Positions 49,120 through 57,262 are shown, counted from the stretch's first letter. The stretch is DNA of 64,000 nucleotides from Paramicrobacterium sp051513965 (GCF_051513965.1 NZ_CP195847.1:1612001-1676000); one strand, 5' to 3'. A program made the numbers and translations. Notes: generated from the letters alone by a model not told the origin.

Positions 49120-50000
49120 TGTTCCCGCTCGTCCGCGACCTTGCCGCGGCCGGCACCCCTTTGCGGGTGCCGGTCGCGGTGGCGTGCGGGGTCCTCGGCT
49201 TCAGCAAGCAGGCGTACTACCAGTGGCTCGCCGAGCCCGTGTCGCAGCGCGACTGGGACGACGCCCACCTGGTCAACGCCGCGTTCGACGTGCACGAGGA
49301 CGACCTGTGCTTCGGTTACCGGTTCATCGCTGACGAGCTGACCGCTGACGGGTTCGCCGCGTCGGAGCGGCGTGTGTGGCGGGTGTGCTCGCAGAACAGC
49401 ATCAGAAGCGTGTTCACGACCCGGAAACGCAAGTACTCCAAACCAGGGCCTGCGGTGCATGACGATCTCGTGGAACGCCGCTTCACCGCCGAGAAGCCGG
49501 ACAGGCTCTGGCTGACGGATATCACCGAGCATAAGACGGCGGAGGGGAAGCTGTATCTGTGCGCGATCAAGGACGTGTTCTCGAACCGGATCGTGGGCTA
49601 CTCGATCGATAAACGCATGAAAGCCAGACTTGCGGTGAACGCGCTGAACATGGCTGTCGCCCACCGCGGGAACCCCGTCGGTGTTGTGGTTCACTCGGAT
49701 CGCGGATCTCAATTCCGATCCCGCAAATTCCGGCGCGCCCTCACCCGTCACAAGCTCAAAGGATCCATGGGGCGAGTCGCCGCGGCCGGTGACAACGCAG
49801 CGATGGAATCGTTCTTCGCCCTGCTGCAGAAGAACATCCTCGATACCCAGAAATGGGCCACCCGGCAGCACCTGCGAATGGCGATCGTCGCCTGGATCGA
49901 GGGCACCTACCACCGCAGACGCCGACAACGCCGACTGGGCAAGATGACACCCATCGAGTTCGAGAGCATAATGAAGACGTCCGTCACACTGGCGGCATAA
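49116..50000 (+). CDS. IS3 transposase OrfB (DDE integrase domain)
   Basis: 294 residues, -1 frame relative to OrfA, overlapping its stop. HTH_21-like start (GFSKQAYYQWLAEP), then the integrase core with catalytic Asp in LWLTDITEHKT, Asp in VVHSDRGSQFRS and Glu in NAAMESFFALLQKN, ending in RRRQRRLGKMTPIEFE. Intact DDE triad. Confidence 0.95.
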   Translation: MMFPLVRDLAAAGTPLRVPVAVACGVLGFSKQAYYQWLAEPVSQRDWDDAHLVNAAFDVHEDDLCFGYRFIADELTADGFAASERRVWRVCSQNSIRSVFTTRKRKYSKPGPAVHDDLVERRFTAEKPDRLWLTDITEHKTAEGKLYLCAIKDVFSNRIVGYSIDKRMKARLAVNALNMAVAHRGNPVGVVVHSDRGSQFRSRKFRRALTRHKLKGSMGRVAAAGDNAAMESFFALLQKNILDTQKWATRQHLRMAIVAWIEGTYHRRRRQRRLGKMTPIEFESIMKTSVTLAA

Positions 50001-50032
50001 GGAAACGAGTCAACCAAACCTTCAGCAGTCCC

Positions 50033-50601
50033 TGAAGAAGCTGGGGAACATCCCCGACGGCGGTGGCTGGCGCTACGTCGGCCGACGCCAAGGCGACCGC
50101 AACCGCGTCGCCACGCCGGACAAGCCACGCAATCAGCACGGCGGACCCAAGCTGGGCTACGCCTACGTCCACACCGTGATCGACGACCACTCCCGCGTCG
50201 CGTACACCGAGATCCACGACGACGAGACTGCTGTCACTGCCGTTGGCGTCCTGCAACGAGCTGTCAACTGGTTCGCCGAGCGTGGGGTCACGATCGAGCG
50301 AGTACTGTCCGACAACGGCGGTGCGTACCGGTCGAATCTGTGGCGCGGTACCTGCGAGGCGCTGTCGATCCGTCCGAGGTACACGCACCCATATCGCCCG
50401 CAGACGAACGGGAAGGTCGAGCGCTTCCACCGCACAATGGCCGACGGGTGGGCTTACGCCCGCTGCTACTGCTCAGAGGCAGAACGACGCGACGCTCTCG
50501 AGTCATGGCTGCATCACTACAACCATCACCGACCCCACACGGCCTGCGCCAACCAGCCGCCCTTCACGCGGTTGATCAATGTCCCCGGTCAGTACAACTA
50601 G
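50033..50601 (+). pseudogene. IS481-family transposase, C-terminal part (interrupted)
   Basis: Codons 141-328 of the transposase, in frame with the N-terminal part once the IS3 element and one TGA are removed (AAG at 50035). Begins KKLGNIPDGGGWRYVGRRQG; carries VIDDHSRVAYTEIHDDET, the second catalytic Asp in VLSDNGGAYRS and the Glu in QTNGKVERFHRT. The frame reads through the right inverted repeat, and its TAG stop (50599-50601) is supplied by the ACTAGA duplication, not by the element. Confidence 0.9.
50572..50596 (-). repeat. IS481-type right inverted repeat
   Basis: 25 bp, perfect inverse of 46503-46527. It lies inside the end of the transposase reading frame. Confidence 0.95.
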
Positions 50602-50602
50602 A
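50597..50602. repeat. Right target-site duplication of the IS481-type transposon
   Basis: ACTAGA, matching 46497-46502. It contains the stop codons of both the transposase (plus strand) and the sseB-like gene (minus strand). Confidence 0.9.
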
Positions 50603-51371
50603 GGTCGCGAGATGCCACGACGCGCGCAGTGATCGAATCGACACGTTCCGCGATCGTGGCGTCTCCACCCCAACGCGCACTGAGTCGCTGAAGAAGCTCG
50701 TTCAGCTGTTCACGAGTCAGTCCTGGACGCAGCTCAAGACGCACCACGCACTCAGGTCCGGCAAGTCGACTCGCCGGGTCTCCAGGCTCCACACCGACGC
50801 CCGCAACTGCAGGCTCGTCGCGCACAGAAGCTTCCACGGCGTCGATCACGCTCTGGTCCGCGAAGCTCGGAACCCACGGTTTCTCTTGAGCGATCGCCCA
50901 GAGGGCGGGGCGTCGCACAACAAACTCAGTCGGAGACGTCGGGTCGAGCACCACAAGATCCGTCTTCTCCTCAGCAGCTGCGAGTGCAACGCGAATCCCT
51001 TCAGCAGGAACCGGCCGCGCCGTCGGGTTCCACGAACGCATCGTCGCTACCGAAGAGAACACCGGCATGACGTCTCGTCCGTCGGGACCACTTACCGTGA
51101 TGATCGACAGCTCTTGAGTCTTATCAACGACCCGTCCGTCGTCTGCGACTCCGACATCGCCTGCGTGAGCGATCAGAGGAATCAACAGACGAGCGCTGCG
51201 GAACTCGTCGACCACCAGGCGTCCATCGTCCGTCCCCGCTCGAAACGAGTCGAGGGCGTGCATAAGCGCAGGCGGCGCTGAGCCATCATCTGCCGTCCGC
51301 TGATTCGGTTTGAAGCTGCGCCCCGCCCATGGCTGCCCTGCTGAGTCTGCAGAGTTAGTCGGATGCGACAT
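50598..51371 (-). CDS. SseB family protein
   Basis: 257 residues. Matches the SseB N-terminal domain: LLIPLIAHAGDV, ELSIITVSGPDGRDVMPVFSS, then MRSWNPTARPVPAEGIRVAL and LVVLDPTSPTEFVVRRPAL. Role unclear; in actinobacteria it regularly follows hisA/priA. The ATG at 51371 overlaps the hisA stop by 17 bp. The stop CTA/TAG lies in the transposon's target duplication. Confidence 0.85.
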   Translation of the reverse strand: MSHPTNSADSAGQPWAGRSFKPNQRTADDGSAPPALMHALDSFRAGTDDGRLVVDEFRSARLLIPLIAHAGDVGVADDGRVVDKTQELSIITVSGPDGRDVMPVFSSVATMRSWNPTARPVPAEGIRVALAAAEEKTDLVVLDPTSPTEFVVRRPALWAIAQEKPWVPSFADQSVIDAVEASVRDEPAVAGVGVEPGDPASRLAGPECVVRLELRPGLTREQLNELLQRLSARWGGDATIAERVDSITARVVASRDL

Positions 51372-52101
51372 CAATCGCCTCAGCCAGAGTGAAGGCACCG
51401 GCGTACAGGGCTTTGCCGACGATCGCGCCCTCGAGACCGAGCGGAACGAGGTCGCGGAGCGCTGCAATGTCATCGAGACTCGAGACTCCACCCGAAGCAA
51501 CCACAGGGCGCTCAGTGTGATCGAGCACCTGCTTGAGGAGCTCGATGTTCGGCCCCTTGAGCGTGCCGTCCTTCGTGACATCTGTCACGACATAGCGCGC
51601 GCAACCGGCTTCCTCAAGCCTGGCGAGAACCTGCCACAGATCTCCCCCGTCTCGCGTCCACCCGCGAGCGGCGAGAGTGGTTCCTCGAACGTCAAGACCG
51701 ACAGCTATTGCCTCGCCGTACTGGCCGATGACGTTTGCTGCCCATTCAGGATTCTCCAACGCCGCAGTGCCGAGGTTGATGCGTTTTGCGCCGCTGTCGA
51801 GAGCCGCCTCAAGCGACTCATCATCGCGGATCCCCCCGGACAGTTCGATCTTAACGCCACGCACGCTCTTGATGACCCGCCGGATCACCCCCGCGTTGTT
51901 TCCTCGGCCGAAAGCGGCATCCAGGTCCACGAGGTGGATCCATTCTGCACCCTGTGAAACCCAGTTGGCAGCTGCATCAACAGGGTCGCCGTAACTTGTC
52001 TCACTTCCGGCCTCTCCCTGAGTGAGTCGCACCGCCTTGCCGTCAGCAACATCGACCGCGGGCAGCAGCTCCAGCCCGGGAGCCTGATTGAACTCGCGCA
52101 T
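51355..52101 (-). CDS. hisA: Phosphoribosyl isomerase (HisA/PriA)
   Basis: 248 residues, TIM barrel. ELLPAVDVADGKAVRLTQGE at the N-terminus (catalytic Asp in AVDV), WIHLVDLDAAFGRG, and YVVTDVTKDGTLKGPN with the second catalytic Asp. In actinobacteria this enzyme (PriA) often serves both histidine and tryptophan synthesis; whether it does here depends on the absence of trpF, which the window cannot show. ATG at 52101; 52 bp after hisH. Confidence 0.94.
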   Translation of the reverse strand: MREFNQAPGLELLPAVDVADGKAVRLTQGEAGSETSYGDPVDAAANWVSQGAEWIHLVDLDAAFGRGNNAGVIRRVIKSVRGVKIELSGGIRDDESLEAALDSGAKRINLGTAALENPEWAANVIGQYGEAIAVGLDVRGTTLAARGWTRDGGDLWQVLARLEEAGCARYVVTDVTKDGTLKGPNIELLKQVLDHTERPVVASGGVSSLDDIAALRDLVPLGLEGAIVGKALYAGAFTLAEAIDVASD

Positions 52102-52153
52102 TCCAGTCCTTCGTGGTGTCTCAGCCGTGCCACCTCGGCACGAGTCCCCTATG

Positions 52154-52795
52154 TTAGTGAGCGGAGAGGGTATCCACCCAATTCGCGAGCAGACGTATGC
52201 CTGCGTCGCCTGATTTCTCTGGGTGAAACTGGGTCGCCCACAGGGGCCCATTCTCCACCGCGGCGATAAAGCGCTCCCCGTGGTGAGACCAGGTCACAAT
52301 CGGAGGAGAAAACGGCCCTGACGTGTCCACAGCCCAATCGGCAGCTGCATTAGAGTGCACGAAATAAAAACGCTCGCTGTGAAGACCGGAGAACAGCTTC
52401 GAGTCCTCTGGGGCGTCGACTGTGCTCCACCCCATGTGGGGTAGCAGCGGGGCATTGAGTTCTCGCACTGTTCCCGGCCACTGCGCGAGCCCTTCTGCCG
52501 ATCGACCCCGTTCGATGCCACGTTCGAAGAGCACCTGCATTCCAACGCAGATTCCCAGAACGGGACGACCACCGGCCAAACGCTGATCGATCACTTCGTC
52601 AGCCCGAGAAGCTCGCAGCTGATCGACGACAGCACCGAATGCACCGACCCCGGGCACCAGGAGCCCATCTGCTTCCCGAGCCGCATTGATATTCCCGGTC
52701 AGCTCCGCGTGAGCCCCAGCCGCCTCAAGCGCTTTGACTGCGGAGTGCACGTTGCCCGAGCCGTAGTCGAATACGACAACGCTGGGTCCGCTCAC
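52154..52795 (-). CDS. hisH: Imidazole glycerol phosphate synthase, glutaminase subunit
   Basis: 213 residues. Class I glutamine amidotransferase: VVVFDYGSGNVHSAVKALE, VPGVGAFG, nucleophile Cys in VLGICVGMQVLFE and the His-Glu pair in WATQFHPEKSGDAG. Supplies ammonia to HisF, which is not in this window. GTG start with a 4-bp overlap on hisB. Confidence 0.96.
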   Translation of the reverse strand: MSGPSVVVFDYGSGNVHSAVKALEAAGAHAELTGNINAAREADGLLVPGVGAFGAVVDQLRASRADEVIDQRLAGGRPVLGICVGMQVLFERGIERGRSAEGLAQWPGTVRELNAPLLPHMGWSTVDAPEDSKLFSGLHSERFYFVHSNAAADWAVDTSGPFSPPIVTWSHHGERFIAAVENGPLWATQFHPEKSGDAGIRLLANWVDTLSAH

Positions 52796-53403
52796 AGGGC
52801 ACCCTTCGTGGACGGAATCCCGCTCACAAGCGGGTCATTCGCCTTAGCCAAACGGAAGGCGCGGGCGAACGCTTTGAACTCTGCTTCGGCAATGTGGTGG
52901 GGGTCCCTGCCTCGGACGACGTCGACGTGCACTGTCATCGCCGCGTTGAAAGCGATCGCCTCGAACACGTGCCTCACCATCGAACCCGTGAAATGCCCGC
53001 CGATGAGATGGTACTCGAAGCCATCAGGCTCGCCAGCGTGAACGAGGAACGGCCGCCCAGAGAGGTCCACGACCGCCTGGACAAGCGCCTCGTCAAGAGG
53101 AGCGAGCGCATCACCGTAGCGCGCAATACCGGCCTTGTCTCCCAACGCTTCTCGGATGGCACGCCCGAGGGCGATGCCCACATCTTCCACAGTGTGGTGC
53201 ACATCGATGTCGATGTCACCGGTCGCTTTCACCGTGAGATCAGCCAGCGAGTGCTTCGCAAATGCTGTCAGCATGTGGTCGAAGAAGGGCACTGTGGTCG
53301 AAATCTCGCTCGCCCCGGTGCCATCGAGATCAATCGACAGATCGATCGAAGATTCGCTTGTCTCGCGCTGTACGCGTGCGACACGTGATGAAGTCATACT
53401 CAC
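52792..53403 (-). CDS. hisB: Imidazoleglycerol-phosphate dehydratase
   Basis: 203 residues. Metal-binding histidine motifs FFDHMLTAFAKHSL, DVHHTVEDVGIALG and the second half VIGGHF-like HLIGGHFTGSMVRHVFE, then GRDPHHIAEAEFKAFARAF. GTG at 53403 overlaps the hisC stop; an ATG at 53397 is the alternative. Confidence 0.96.
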   Translation of the reverse strand: MSMTSSRVARVQRETSESSIDLSIDLDGTGASEISTTVPFFDHMLTAFAKHSLADLTVKATGDIDIDVHHTVEDVGIALGRAIREALGDKAGIARYGDALAPLDEALVQAVVDLSGRPFLVHAGEPDGFEYHLIGGHFTGSMVRHVFEAIAFNAAMTVHVDVVRGRDPHHIAEAEFKAFARAFRLAKANDPLVSGIPSTKGAL

Positions 53404-54476
53404 GATGTTAGTGCGCTCATCGCCTCGAGGAAGGCTGTCGTCTCCGTCTCGCTGCCAGCGCTGACACGCATGTGCGCTTCAATGCCGACGTCACGGATGA
53501 GGATGCCCCGTTCCAACAGCCCCTCGAACAGGACCTTCGTGTCGGGCACTCCCCCAAAGAGGACGAAGTTACTGCCCGACGCGTATGTCGTGTACCCGAG
53601 AGACTCAAGCCCGTCTGCGATGCGCCCGCGCTGCTGACGAATATCGTCAACCACTGCGAGCATCTCGTCGGAGTGCCTCAAGGCGGCGAGAGCCGCCGCC
53701 TGAGTAAGCGCGGAGAGGTGATACGGAAGACGAACCAGCCGAAGCGCGTCTGTCACCGCGGAATCGGCCGCAAGATATCCGACGCGAGCTCCCGCGAATG
53801 CAAACGCCTTACTCATCGTGCGGGACACGATCAGCCGCTCACGGCCGGGCAGGAGTTCGAGCGCGCTAGGCGTTCCAGGATCGGAGAATTCCGCGTAAGC
53901 CTCGTCAACCACCAGCATTCCGGGCGCAGCGTCATACGCGGCCCGAATCGTGTCGAGCCCGAGACGAGTCCCGGTCGGGTTGTTCGGCGAGCAAAGGAAG
54001 ACAACATCCGGCTGCTCGACTTCGATCGCCCTTCGAACCGTCTCCGGTGAGAGCTCGAATCTCTCATCCCGCTCAGCGGCCACCCAGCGGGTCATGGTTC
54101 CCGCCGCGAGCAGCGGGTACATCGAGTACGTCGGCGTGAAACTCATCAGCGACCGCCCCGGACCCCCGAACGCGAGAAGAATCTGTTGCAGCACTTCATT
54201 TGAGCCGTTCGCGGCCCAGATCTGCTCAGCGCTTAATCCGTGTCCGAGATAATTCGCGAAAGCCTGACGCAGTTCACGAAACTCCCTGTCGGGGTACCGG
54301 TTCAACCCGAGAACCGCGCCCGCGACCGAGGTTACGATATCGTGCGCGACCGACTCAGGAATACCATGCGTATTCTCATTGACGTTGAGCGCGACGGGAA
54401 CAGCCGCCTGCGGAGCACCGTATGGACTTGAGCCGCGAAGCTCTTCGCGGAGCGGCAGGTCATCGAGAGTAGTCAC
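53400..54476 (-). CDS. hisC: Histidinol-phosphate aminotransferase
   Basis: 358 residues. Class I/II PLP aminotransferase: LNVNENTHGIPESV, AANGSNEVLQQILLAFG, FLCSPNNPTGTRLG, VVDEAYAEFSDP and PLP lysine in SRTMSKAFAFAGARVGY. Starts 16 bp after the LysM gene on the same strand, so it may share its transcript or have a promoter inside that gene. Confidence 0.95.
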   Translation of the reverse strand: MTTLDDLPLREELRGSSPYGAPQAAVPVALNVNENTHGIPESVAHDIVTSVAGAVLGLNRYPDREFRELRQAFANYLGHGLSAEQIWAANGSNEVLQQILLAFGGPGRSLMSFTPTYSMYPLLAAGTMTRWVAAERDERFELSPETVRRAIEVEQPDVVFLCSPNNPTGTRLGLDTIRAAYDAAPGMLVVDEAYAEFSDPGTPSALELLPGRERLIVSRTMSKAFAFAGARVGYLAADSAVTDALRLVRLPYHLSALTQAAALAALRHSDEMLAVVDDIRQQRGRIADGLESLGYTTYASGSNFVLFGGVPDTKVLFEGLLERGILIRDVGIEAHMRVSAGSETETTAFLEAMSALTS

Positions 54477-54492
54477 AGTCCAATGCTAAGGG

Positions 54493-54837
54493 TCACTCTT
54501 CCGGAAGATCGTACTGTGACGGAATCGCCAAGCGCTCACCGGCCCCGATCGACGAGGTCTCAAGCTGATTGAGCTGCATGATTTCCGCTACCACATCACG
54601 TGGATCGGCCGAGGGCGCGATCCGCTCAGCCAGCTGCCAGAGTGATTCACCGTGCAACATCGTCACGTATTCGAACGTGGCGTCCGCCGACGTATCGCTC
54701 GCCGATGCCGACGACGCATGGAAACTTCCGAACGCCAGGGCCGCCACGAAAGGAATCGTGGCAAGAGCCGTGACGACGCCACGCCCACGCGCGGTCAGGC
54801 GGAGACGAACAGTCGCGCTGTTCTCCTGAATAGTCAT
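54493..54837 (-). CDS. LysM-domain protein, probable SOS cell-division inhibitor
   Basis: 114 residues. A basic N-terminus, one membrane segment (VVTALATIPFVAALAFGSFH, about 21-40), then a LysM domain (TMLHGESLWQLAERIAPSAD ... IMQLNQLETSSIGAGERLAI). Size, topology and divergence from lexA match YneA/DivS/ChiZ-type proteins that block septation during SOS. Preceded by AAGGAGAAGAC. A 12-bp hairpin lies in its leader (54861-54898) and a LexA box farther upstream. Confidence 0.8.
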   Translation of the reverse strand: MTIQENSATVRLRLTARGRGVVTALATIPFVAALAFGSFHASSASASDTSADATFEYVTMLHGESLWQLAERIAPSADPRDVVAEIMQLNQLETSSIGAGERLAIPSQYDLPEE

Positions 54838-54860
54838 CTGTCTTCTCCTTGGTACGTGGG

Positions 54861-54898
54861 TTCGCTTCGGCCCTCAGGCCGGTGAAGGCCGAAGCGAA
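54861..54898 (-). promoter_or_regulatory. Perfect 12-bp hairpin in the LysM gene leader
   Basis: Arms TTCGCTTCGGCC (54861-54872) and GGCCGAAGCGAA (54887-54898), 14-nt loop. It ends 23 bp before the LysM gene start and leaves the ribosome site free. No T-run. Could stabilise the message or attenuate transcription. Confidence 0.55.
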
Positions 54899-54907
54899 GT
54901 TCTGTTC

Positions 54908-54921
54908 CGAAGTTATCTTCG
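54908..54921. promoter_or_regulatory. Degenerate LexA-box-like repeat
   Basis: CGAAG-TTAT-CTTCG, an inverted repeat with the spacing of a LexA box but with G/C in place of C/G at the inner positions. It is followed by TTCGAATCTTCGAA. A second LexA site for the LysM gene is possible. Confidence 0.3.
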
Positions 54922-54979
54922 AATCTTCGAACTGTCAACCCTGTCTTCGTATCTGATGTGACCGAATATCGCGACACAC

Positions 54980-54995
54980 TCGAACGGATGTTTGT
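54980..54995. promoter_or_regulatory. LexA (SOS) box between the LysM gene and lexA
   Basis: TCGAACGGATGTTTGT against the actinobacterial consensus TCGAAC-N4-GTTCGA: one mismatch in the inner five bases of the right arm. Located 95 bp before lexA and 143 bp before the divergent LysM gene, so LexA can control both. Confidence 0.75.
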
Positions 54996-55090
54996 TTCGG
55001 CATGGCGAAGCGGATACAGTTTCGATCACAGGGACCACATCACCACGAGCCACCGACATTCAGGCTCGACAGCATTGACAGGAGCGGACG

Positions 55091-55762
55091 ATGGCGCAGA
55101 CGGGGAAGAAAAAGGCGGGCACTCGCCGTCGTAAGAATCTCAGCGAGAAGCAGAGAGCGATTCTCGAGTTCATCCAGCGCTCCGTCGTGCAGAACGGCTA
55201 TCCACCGAGCATGAGGGAGATCGGCGACGCCGTCGGCCTCGCATCGCTGTCGAGCGTGACTCACCAGTTGAACCAACTGGAGTTGAGCGGGTACCTGCGG
55301 CGCGACCCGAATCGTCCGCGCGCTCTGGAGGTGCTGATCGATCTGCCTTCCAGCGCCGAAGATGCAGAGACCGTGACCCCTGTCGGAGATGCCGCTATGG
55401 TGCCGCTTGTGGGTCAGATCGCCGCGGGAGTGCCGATCACAGCCGAGCAGCAGATTGACGAAGTGTTCCCGCTCCCCCGCCAGCTCGTCGGCAAGGGGGA
55501 CCTGTTCATGCTCAAGGTGCAGGGCGAGTCGATGATCGACGCGGCCATCTGCGACCAGGACTGGGTTGTCGTCCGTCAACAGAACACCGCCGAGAACGGT
55601 GATATCGTCGCCGCAATGCTCGACGGAGAGGCGACCGTCAAGGTCTTTCGCCAGCGTGACGGCCACACGTGGCTTCTCCCACGAAACACCGCCTTCGAAC
55701 CGATACTCGGCGATGAGTCCGAGGTGCTCGGCAAGGTTGTCGCGGTACTCCGCGCTGTCTGA
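55091..55762 (+). CDS. lexA: SOS repressor LexA
   Basis: 223 residues. N-terminal winged helix (YPPSMREIGDAVGLASLSSV, about 37-56) and C-terminal S24 peptidase fold. Self-cleavage site Ala112-Gly113 (QIAAGVPI), catalytic Ser147 (GESMID) and Lys184 (ATVKVF). Ribosome site AGGAGCGG before ATG. Represses SOS genes until RecA filaments trigger cleavage. Autoregulated through the box at 54980. Stop abuts the convergent hflX stop. Confidence 0.97.
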   Translation: MAQTGKKKAGTRRRKNLSEKQRAILEFIQRSVVQNGYPPSMREIGDAVGLASLSSVTHQLNQLELSGYLRRDPNRPRALEVLIDLPSSAEDAETVTPVGDAAMVPLVGQIAAGVPITAEQQIDEVFPLPRQLVGKGDLFMLKVQGESMIDAAICDQDWVVVRQQNTAENGDIVAAMLDGEATVKVFRQRDGHTWLLPRNTAFEPILGDESEVLGKVVAVLRAV

Positions 55763-57262
55763 TCAGTTCAGCATGAAGCTCTCTACCTGGGCGGCGATCT
55801 CCTCGGAGACCGAAGCCTCGACGTATGTGCCGTCCTCGCGGTAATCGATCGTCGATACGATCCCGCGCCGATGCAGCATTGAGATGATGTCACCTCGATC
55901 GTAGGGAACGAGCAACCGCACGTCGACTGACGGTCGCGGAAGCATCCGCTCGATCGCGGCGAGCACTTCCGGGATCCCCTCCCCGCTCCGTGCTGAGGTG
56001 AATACGGCGTTCGGCGCAAGCCCCCTGAGCAGGAGCCGCTCATCTTCACCCACCAGATCGGCTTTATTGAAAACGATGAGTTCTGGGGTGTCTCGAGCAC
56101 CGAGATCGCCGACAACATCGTGAACGGTGCTGATCTGCGCCGCAGGATCTGGATGTGCCGCGTCGACCACGTGCACAAGAAGGTCTGCGTACTCCACTTC
56201 CTCAAGGGTGGAGCGGAACGCCTCGACAAGCTGGTGAGGGAGATTCCTGACGAAGCCCACGGTGTCCGACAGCGTGTACTCACGACCGTCGTCGGTCTGC
56301 GTCTGCCGCGTCGTCGAATCAAGAGTCGCGAACAGCGCGTTCTCAACGAGCACACCCGCCTTGGTGATGCGATTGAGCAGACTGGACTTGCCCGCGTTCG
56401 TGTACCCAATGATTGCAACGGAAGGGACAGTGAAGCGTCGGCGATTCGCACGCTTCGCCTGACGCGCGGGGGCGAATGCTTTGATCTGTTTGCGAAGCCG
56501 GGCCATCCTGCTGTGGATGCGACGTCGATCAAGCTCAATCTTGGTCTCGCCAGGCCCTCGAGAGCCCATCCCGGCGCCCGCTCCGCCAACCTGGCCACCG
56601 GCCTGTCGACTCATCGATTCGCCCCAGCCACGGAGCCGTGGAAGTAGATATTCAAGCTGCGCGAGTTCAACCTGCGCCTTACCTTCTCTACTCTTCGCGT
56701 GCTGACTGAAGATGTCGAGAATGACTGCAGTTCTGTCGATCACTTTCACTTTGACGACGTCCTCCAGCGCTCTGCGCTGACTCGGGGCAAGCTCGGTGTC
56801 TGCGACGACAGTGTCCGCATTGAGCGCGCGCACGACATCCCTGAGCTCTTCGGCCTTGCCTCGGCCGAAATATGTGCTGGGGTCGGGATGCGGACGCCGC
56901 TGCAGCAGTCCGTCCAGCACAACCGCTCCAGCCGTCTCTGCCAATGCCGAAAGCTCGCGCAGCGAGTTCTCAGCGTCGTCGAGTCTGCCCTGAGGGTAGA
57001 CGCCGATCAGAACGACGTTCTCAAGCCGAAGCTGCCGGTACTCGACCTCTGTGACGTCGTCGAGTTCGGTCGAGAGTCCCGATACACGCTGGAGTGCTCG
57101 CCGATCTTCTCGGTCAAACTGTTCGCCGTCCGTATGCGCGTCGAAGGCTTCGTCCTGCAGCGCCTGAGCGCGACCGAGAACAGAGTGGGCGTGCGCATCG
57201 CCGGCGGCGAGAATGCGGTTGATGGCATCCTCGTCATCCCGCTTGTCGTCTGGTTTCGTCAT
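55763..57262 (-). CDS. hflX: GTPase HflX
   Basis: 499 residues. HflX N-terminal domain (LRELSALAETAGAVVLDGLL, DPSTYFGRGKAEEL), glycine-rich linker (GGQVGGAGAGMGSRGPGETK), then G domain with P-loop GYTNAGKSSLLNRI, DTVGF and NKADL. Ribosome-associated GTPase that rescues or splits stalled ribosomes. Convergent with lexA without spacing; no terminator visible. Confidence 0.96.
   Translation of the reverse strand: MTKPDDKRDDEDAINRILAAGDAHAHSVLGRAQALQDEAFDAHTDGEQFDREDRRALQRVSGLSTELDDVTEVEYRQLRLENVVLIGVYPQGRLDDAENSLRELSALAETAGAVVLDGLLQRRPHPDPSTYFGRGKAEELRDVVRALNADTVVADTELAPSQRRALEDVVKVKVIDRTAVILDIFSQHAKSREGKAQVELAQLEYLLPRLRGWGESMSRQAGGQVGGAGAGMGSRGPGETKIELDRRRIHSRMARLRKQIKAFAPARQAKRANRRRFTVPSVAIIGYTNAGKSSLLNRITKAGVLVENALFATLDSTTRQTQTDDGREYTLSDTVGFVRNLPHQLVEAFRSTLEEVEYADLLVHVVDAAHPDPAAQISTVHDVVGDLGARDTPELIVFNKADLVGEDERLLLRGLAPNAVFTSARSGEGIPEVLAAIERMLPRPSVDVRLLVPYDRGDIISMLHRRGIVSTIDYREDGTYVEASVSEEIAAQVESFMLN

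Larger units (their letters stand above)
48744..50032 (+). mobile_element. IS3-family insertion sequence
   Basis: 1289 bp with 26-bp perfect terminal inverted repeats (48744-48769 and 50007-50032, beginning GGGACTGCTGAAGG) and a 3-bp TGA duplication. Encodes two overlapping transposase frames, orfA and orfB, both undamaged, so the copy may still be active and its insertion recent. Confidence 0.95.
46503..50596 (+). mobile_element. IS481-family transposon with passenger genes, interrupted by an IS3 element
   Basis: 4094 bp between 25-bp perfect inverted repeats (both start TGTACTGACCGGGGACATTG) and flanked by ACTAGA duplications. Contents from the left: a MerR-type promoter, a DUF2268 protein, a MerR/TipAS regulator, then the IS481 transposase, which is split by a 1289-bp IS3 element. 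Without the IS3 copy and its 3-bp duplication the element would be 2802 bp, nearly three times a plain IS481. Because both ends and the duplication are intact, the passenger genes moved as one unit with the transposase. It is visibly richer in G+C than its flanks. Confidence 0.9.

Noticed and set aside
50176..50601. Independent integrase gene of 141 codons
   Set aside because: It is the in-frame C-terminal part of the split IS481 transposase, which resumes at 50035.
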